From Atherinomorus stipes (taxonomy: Eukaryota > Chordata > Actinopteri > Atheriniformes > Atherinidae): a stretch of DNA of 64,000 nt. Shown here in pieces: positions 59,361 to 64,000 of this stretch. The stretch lies in assembly GCA_023101725.1 (NCBI GenBank), contig JALJCO010012684.1, positions 1-64,000 of the forward strand, written 5' to 3'. The translations under genes and the position numbers were made by a program. Position 1 is the first letter of the stretch; each line of letters begins with the position of its first letter. The notes beneath the pieces were generated by a model. The model did not search any database. It saw only the letters and a list, made by a program, of their open reading frames with translations, and was not told the DNA's origin.

Positions 59361-60464
59361 GTCACAACAGGCTGTTAAGGCTGCTACATACTCCCCGAGA
59401 AGCGAGAACATTTTTCTTGTTTTGAAAAAATTTTCTTGTTTTCATTTTGTCTGTTCTCGTGGGCGTGATTGAGGACGACTTGCGGCTTGTTCTCGACCCC
59501 CTCGGCTGAAGACAAAACTGTCTTCTCGGGAAGCTTCGAGAAGTATTGTGTGATTGGTCGGACAAGTGAGGCGGGTGGGGTTAACAGAGAAACTTCAGCA
59601 TTTCCGCAGATGCAAAGTTGAATAGATAGTTTCAATGAACAGCTGATTGAGGAAGTGAGAAAGTACGGAAATGTAAACGACACGTGGCATTTACGGTTAT
59701 TCTCCATCGGTCTTACAGTTCTCACAACACAACAGCTCACTTGCAAAAGTACATGTCTTTTTCAAAACAGTTCATTCATCTTTCAGAACTAAATTTCTTT
59801 TCCCATGCAGATAGTCAGAGCCACCAAAATGGACAGATCCTTCTCAATCACTTTGTCTCATTTCTCTAAACAGACCGGACGTTCTCACCACTCATGGTGC
59901 TTTTGCCAAAAGTTTTTTTAGCACAACACCATAGTTCACCTGCAGAAGCTCATATCTCTCCCGAAACAATTCATCACCGTGTCAAAATGAAGTTTCTTTC
60001 TAACAGAAATAGTCAGAGCACCCAAAATACATCATCCCTGTAGCAATGTGTAGCACTGCTAGCCAAAATGATGAGGTATTTCATCAATACGGCAGAGGAC
60101 CATGGAAATATCCTTCATGTTCACCTCTCAATTTAAGCTCAGTCCTTCATTGACAATGGTTATTGTGCTAAGTTTTATTTTCTTTCTGTCTAGCTAACAG
60201 AATACAGTTATGTTTAAAAAAAAAAAGAAAAAAAGAATAGGATTTTACAGTAAGAGTAACTGTCAACATTTGACATCACACATTGGACTCTTACTGCCAA
60301 GGAAATTATAATAATTTTTGTTCACGCACAAAATAATTTCCATACATCACAGTCACTATAAAAGAAAGTGCACAGCATAATATAGGTACTGTAATATAAA
60401 CACACACAAAAAAAGGAAATCTATATGCAGCCTAAAGTGCTGTAAAGAAGGCTGGAGTTTCACA
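59361..60464. other. Intron 3 stretch, possible single element end
   Basis: 59372-59400 (AAGGCTGCTACATACTCCCC, then GAGAAGCGAGAAC) resembles a MITE end, and 59515-59550 (TCTTCTCGGGAAGCTTCGAGAAG) a related sub-terminal repeat. No matching opposite end found. No gene. Confidence 0.35.
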
Positions 60465-60628
60465 CAAGGGGGGAAAAAAAAAAAAAAAAGGGGGAGAAAA
60501 AGGGGAGGAGAAAGAAAGGGGAAAGGGAGAGGAAAAAAAAAAAAATGAAAGATAAAATAAAACGGGTTAGGAGAAAGGGGGAGCCCCCATCCCCCCCCCC
60601 CCCCCCAAAAAAAAAAAAAAAAAAAAAA
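60465..60628. repeat. Homopolymer-rich, probably damaged tract
   Basis: Long A runs, G-rich words and a C16/A22 junction (60591-60628) in 160 bp. The Phe-rich minus-strand frame over it is an artefact. Confidence 0.65.
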
Positions 60629-60829
60629 ATCTATACTGAACATGGGTATAATAAACTATTTTCATGTGTTTTATGAAGACAAAAATAAGATTTAATTACC
60701 AAAACAGGCTGAGACCCCTGAGAGTTCAAATGGTTTTATTCTGTTTATGCAGGCAAATAACTGAATTTGTTGCATTTTCTCAAAAACAAGCCAATGAAAG
60801 ATTCATTTTTAAGATAAAAACAGACATCT

Positions 60830-61386
60830 TAAGGCCCATTTATGCTCGACGCAGAAGACTGATACGCAGACAGACGGACAGTTTCGTCCATCATCTGCGT
60901 CAGTTACGTACGTAATTTGGTACGTTTTCGAGGAGCTTGTTGGTCCGTCACTCAACGCAGAAGACGGGGCGATACCACTGGAAACCGCGGGGTCAGTGTT
61001 GAGCTGTGTAGCTGAAACAGACCGGAGAAGAAGAGCAGGAACCAGAAGACAACAACACAAAAACCGGCGATGTCAAATAGCCCTGAGAAAGAAGACACCA
61101 AACATACATAGAAGAGCATCTGTAGACATGGCTGGAGCTTTTGAGAAAGGGCCGTGTGACTGTATCCGAAAATACACTTATATCTTCATTACCGACACCA
61201 AGCGGTGTAAACTGACATCAAAACCTGGAAATTAACTATGAACTCAGCACTGTCGCCTCGTGGACTAACTGATATATGAACCATCGAAACGCAGAAGACA
61301 CATGAAAGTATGAAAATGGCGACGCATGGCAGCACTGGAAACGGACGTCGCCATTTACGTACGTAAAGGAGCATAAATGGGCCTTT
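60830..61386. mobile_element. 557-bp MITE (AAGGCCCATTTATGCTC ends)
   Basis: AAGGCCCATTTATGCTCGAC at the left mirrors GGAGCATAAATGGGCCTTTA at the right; sub-terminal ACGTACGTAA occurs near both ends (60906, 61356). TTA lies at both outer edges, compatible with a 3-bp PIF/Harbinger-type duplication. Non-coding. Confidence 0.82.
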
Positions 61387-61457
61387 ATGTGGCAGTTGAC
61401 AATCCTGTCACTATGCCTCTGAGTGTTCATGTTCACTGGCTACTTGGCCAAGGGGAT

Positions 61458-61720
61458 GTCCCTTTGGCTGACTGGTTAGTGCGCATCACTCTCACCTGGG
61501 AGTCTGCGGTTCAATTCCCGCCCGGGCCCTCCTTCATCCTGCCACAATCTGGCGCTGCAAGTAGGGTTCCATGTAGCACTAGGGCTGGGTCCATGGATTC
61601 TGGATGGGTGGCAGCCTACGTGGTGCCAATGTCCCTTTGGCTGACTGGTTAGCGCACAACTCTCACCCAGGAGTCTGTGGTTCAATTCCCACCCAGGCCC
61701 TCCTTCGTCCTGCCACATTT
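61458..61720 (+). repeat. Tandem tRNA-derived repeat (two units, 173 bp apart)
   Basis: Each unit begins GTCCCTTTGGCTGACTGGTT with a polymerase III A-box (TGGCTGACTGG, 61465-61475) and a B-box (GGTTCAATTCC, 61508-61518), at tRNA-like spacing. The second unit (61631) repeats these with a few changes. A non-tRNA segment lies between (61530-61628). The acceptor stem does not pair well, so this is a tRNA-derived SINE-like sequence or tRNA pseudogene pair, not a functional tRNA. Confidence 0.7.
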
Positions 61721-63376
61721 AGAATGAATCAGTCATTGACTGATTCTTTCAGTTGCTTCCAACAGACTAAATTCCAGTTATTTTCCAGTTACTTGAGTGA
61801 ACTCATTGATAGATCACTTAAAAGCCTGAATGATTATTTGCTGCAGCCATAAACTGTAGCTTGACTGAGCCGTGGATGCATGTATTATGATTCAGTGATG
61901 TCAGGTCAGCCCAGAGATGAAGGTTTGGATTTATCTATTGGTGCAGTTAAACCAGCTGCTTGGCCTCGGCATATCTTGAGCTGTCAGTCATCTGGCACGG
62001 TGAATATCCAATGGATTACCCATTGATTACTTCCTTTTTCTGTTCATCCATAGCATGGACCTGTTCATGTCCTATTCTTTCTGTTGGTACAGTTTTAGCA
62101 ATGGTTGGTCCCATGGGTCCAGCTCTGAACTGAGCCGGTTCTAAAGCCCACAGGCAGGAGCTAAAGAGTCAAATAATTGGCTTTATAAATATTCTTTGTC
62201 GTTAATGGCCAACTATGAACTCTTTGTTGTGGTAGTGTAACACAATCATAAGCCACTTGGGAAACAGTACTCTCAGACACAGACAGAAGACTAACAGCTT
62301 AGACTATTTCATCACAGTGAGCAGCTCTCAGTCCACAACCCAACATCTCACAGGATTTTTTTTCTACCAGAAAAGCTATTTTGCCAAGAAGCAACAACAC
62401 AAATCCAGTTAAGAGGCTGGACGTCTAAGCTGAAACATAATCACATGCTTACTGACACGTTTAGCCTTTCATCTGAAACATTAGCTCACAATCATGTGTT
62501 GGGCTGTTAAACCAACATGAAGTTTAAAGGTAAAAGGTTACTAAGATTTTCTCACAGTCATCATGAATTGTACTTTCGGGACACAAATTTCCTCTCTGAG
62601 ATTTCAGTGAGATCGTAGCCACTTCATAAACAACATCTAAAGCTAAAGGCAGAGTTGTTTAGCCTAAGTGACCCACTAGGTGGGAAAATCTGAACGTGTT
62701 ATACAGTTGGTGTTACATGAGGAAAAGCCAGGACTGCTGCCAGGGTGTTTTAGCTCAGTCAGAAGTATCTTCTCTGGGAAATGGTAACCTCTTTTGATGA
62801 AAACATTTTCGTTGACAGTGTTTGTAACTTTCCAGACGTGTGCGAACAAGAGCATTCAGACTGCAAACCTCCATAAATACTAAACAAAGAAATCCTGATC
62901 CAGATCTGAACCAACATCAAAGGTAATCCCCTCTGAGTTGGGCCATGCCCCCCCACTGGTAGGACGTTCAGACAAATCCGTCCATAACTTGGAGTCCTAC
63001 AAACCACATACTATTCTCATCGTGTGTAAACTAATACATAAAACTGCAAGTTATTTCCCCACATTTTTTGTCTTTCTCCTAATTTGAGCTAATAATCACA
63101 TGCTGGTAAGCTTGAGCTTCGTACGAGCAGGAGTTTTACAAACTGGGTCTTATTGGATCTGTGTAAAATCTAATTTGCAGTAAATTATTCTTTCATTGAA
63201 ATTACGATGTGATTAGTTCCTGATGTCTTTAACAGTGTGGCAACATTAAAGGTGGCTCAAAAATTAGCTAAATGTCACTTGATGATGTTTTATGTTGCGT
63301 TGATGTCTGACCTAACCCTGACTATTGAAACCCATGTAAATCAGAGATGGCAGCCTCCATTTAAGGGGTAAACCGC
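61721..63376. other. Intron 3 stretch with no recognised feature
   Basis: Largely unique sequence; frames are short and motif-free. Confidence 0.4.
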
Positions 63377-63591
63377 AATGGGCTCAATGCACAGCTCCAC
63401 TACTTCCTGAACTTAAGGTAGCTCCTTTGTTTCCTGTCTTTCATCACTGGACGAACTGATTAAACCAGGTGTGTGTGATCTCAGAAACTGGCCAGACACA
63501 CCTGGAATATTCAGTTCGTCCAGTAATGAAAGACAGGAAAAAGGAGCTACCTTAAGTTCAGGAAGTAGTGGAGTCGTGCATAGAGCCCATT
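63377..63591. repeat. 215-bp foldback palindrome
   Basis: AATGGGCTCAATGCACAGCT, CCACTACTTCCTGAACTTAA and GGTAGCTCCTTTGTTTCCTG in the left arm are mirrored by CAGGAAAAAGGAGCTACCTT, AAGTTCAGGAAGTAGTGGAG and GTGCATAGAGCCCATT. The arms are about 95-100 nt around a short loop (TCTCAGAAACTGG). Same family as 40505-40722. Confidence 0.9.
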
Positions 63592-63722
63592 AATTCACTA
63601 TGAGGAGCAATTAGGCTTTTTGCCATGCAGGAAAAAAAATGCAACAAAGCTAAGGTAGCAGTACTGTTTTTGATTTTGCATGCTACAGACCGATAAGTCT
63701 GTTTTTGGTATTCAAAATACAT

Positions 63723-64000
63723 TATATTGCCAAAAGTATTCGCTCACCTGCTTTGACACACACGAGCTTAGTGACATCCCATTCCTAATCCATAGGCTTC
63801 AATATGAGGTTGGTCCACCCTTTGCAGCTAAAATAGCTTCAGCTCTTCTGGGAAGGCTGTCCACACGGTTTAGGAGTGTGATTATGGAAATTTGTGACAT
63901 TCTTCCAGAAGCACATTTGTGAGGTCACACACTGATGTTGGACGAGAAGGCCTGGCTCTCAGTCTCTGCTCTAATTCATCCCAAAGGTGCTCTATCAGGT
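63723..64000 (-). mobile_element. Tc1-like transposon, edge copy running off the window
   Basis: The terminus TATATTGCCAAAAGTATTCG (starting at 63723), then CTCACCTGCTTTGACAC, is a well-known fish Tc1-like end flanked by TA. The following sequence (CATTCTTCCAGAAGCACATT, TTGGACGAGAAGGCCTGGCT, CAAAGGTGCTCTATCAGG) is the antisense of the transposase 3' coding end. The rest lies beyond the window, so completeness cannot be judged. Confidence 0.85.

Noticed and set aside
61458..61540. Functional tRNA gene
   Set aside because: A- and B-boxes are present, but the acceptor stem pairs poorly and the unit is tandemly duplicated with a SINE-like tail.
1..64000. CRISPR array, phage, operon or bacterial defence system
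   Set aside because: Intron-containing gene, microsatellites and vertebrate transposon relics show eukaryotic nuclear DNA; no spaced direct repeats of CRISPR type seen.

Overview
The window is vertebrate nuclear DNA, almost certainly from a ray-finned (teleost) fish. It holds the 5' part of one recognisable protein-coding gene on the + strand, spread over large introns. It also holds a dense collection of transposon relics of kinds typical of fish genomes: Tc1/mariner-like elements, hAT-like elements, TTAA-flanked elements and MITEs, an L2-like LINE tail and a tRNA-derived repeat. There is no prokaryotic operon, CRISPR array, rRNA or convincing tRNA gene. Nearly all open reading frames of 60-130 codons are chance frames.

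The gene is arhgap22, a Rac-directed RhoGAP with an N-terminal PH domain. Exon 1 (coding part 26003-26045), exon 2 (47561-47760) and exon 3 (54674-54761) join in frame into 110 complete codons. They encode the conserved N-terminus with an Akt-type/14-3-3 site (RARSKS) and the first two thirds of the PH domain. Intron 1 is 21.5 kb, intron 2 is 6.9 kb and intron 3 runs off the window. The rest of the PH domain, the RhoGAP domain and the coiled coil must lie beyond base 64000.

Region by region: 1-25.6 kb is upstream intergenic DNA. It holds an unidentified exon-like frame at the left edge, a Tc1-like relic interrupted by a MITE, an L2-like tail, several MITEs and a nested pair at 11.4-12.9 kb. 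25.6-26.05 kb is the promoter/first-exon region, with a GA microsatellite and an upstream ORF that overlaps the start codon. 26-47.5 kb (intron 1) contains several elements inserted into older ones, including one insertion with TTAA on both sides and one hAT-like insertion with an 8-bp target duplication. 47.8-54.7 kb (intron 2) holds a multi-layer nest at 49.2-51.0 kb. 54.8-64 kb (start of intron 3) contains another TTAA-flanked 1-kb insertion, a tandem tRNA-derived repeat, a 215-bp palindrome and the edge of a Tc1-like element.

No new biological system was found. The most informative signals are reconstructable nested insertions, a small family of near-perfect foldback palindromes, the uORF/start overlap of arhgap22, and several homopolymer-rich tracts that look like degraded sequence or assembly artefacts.
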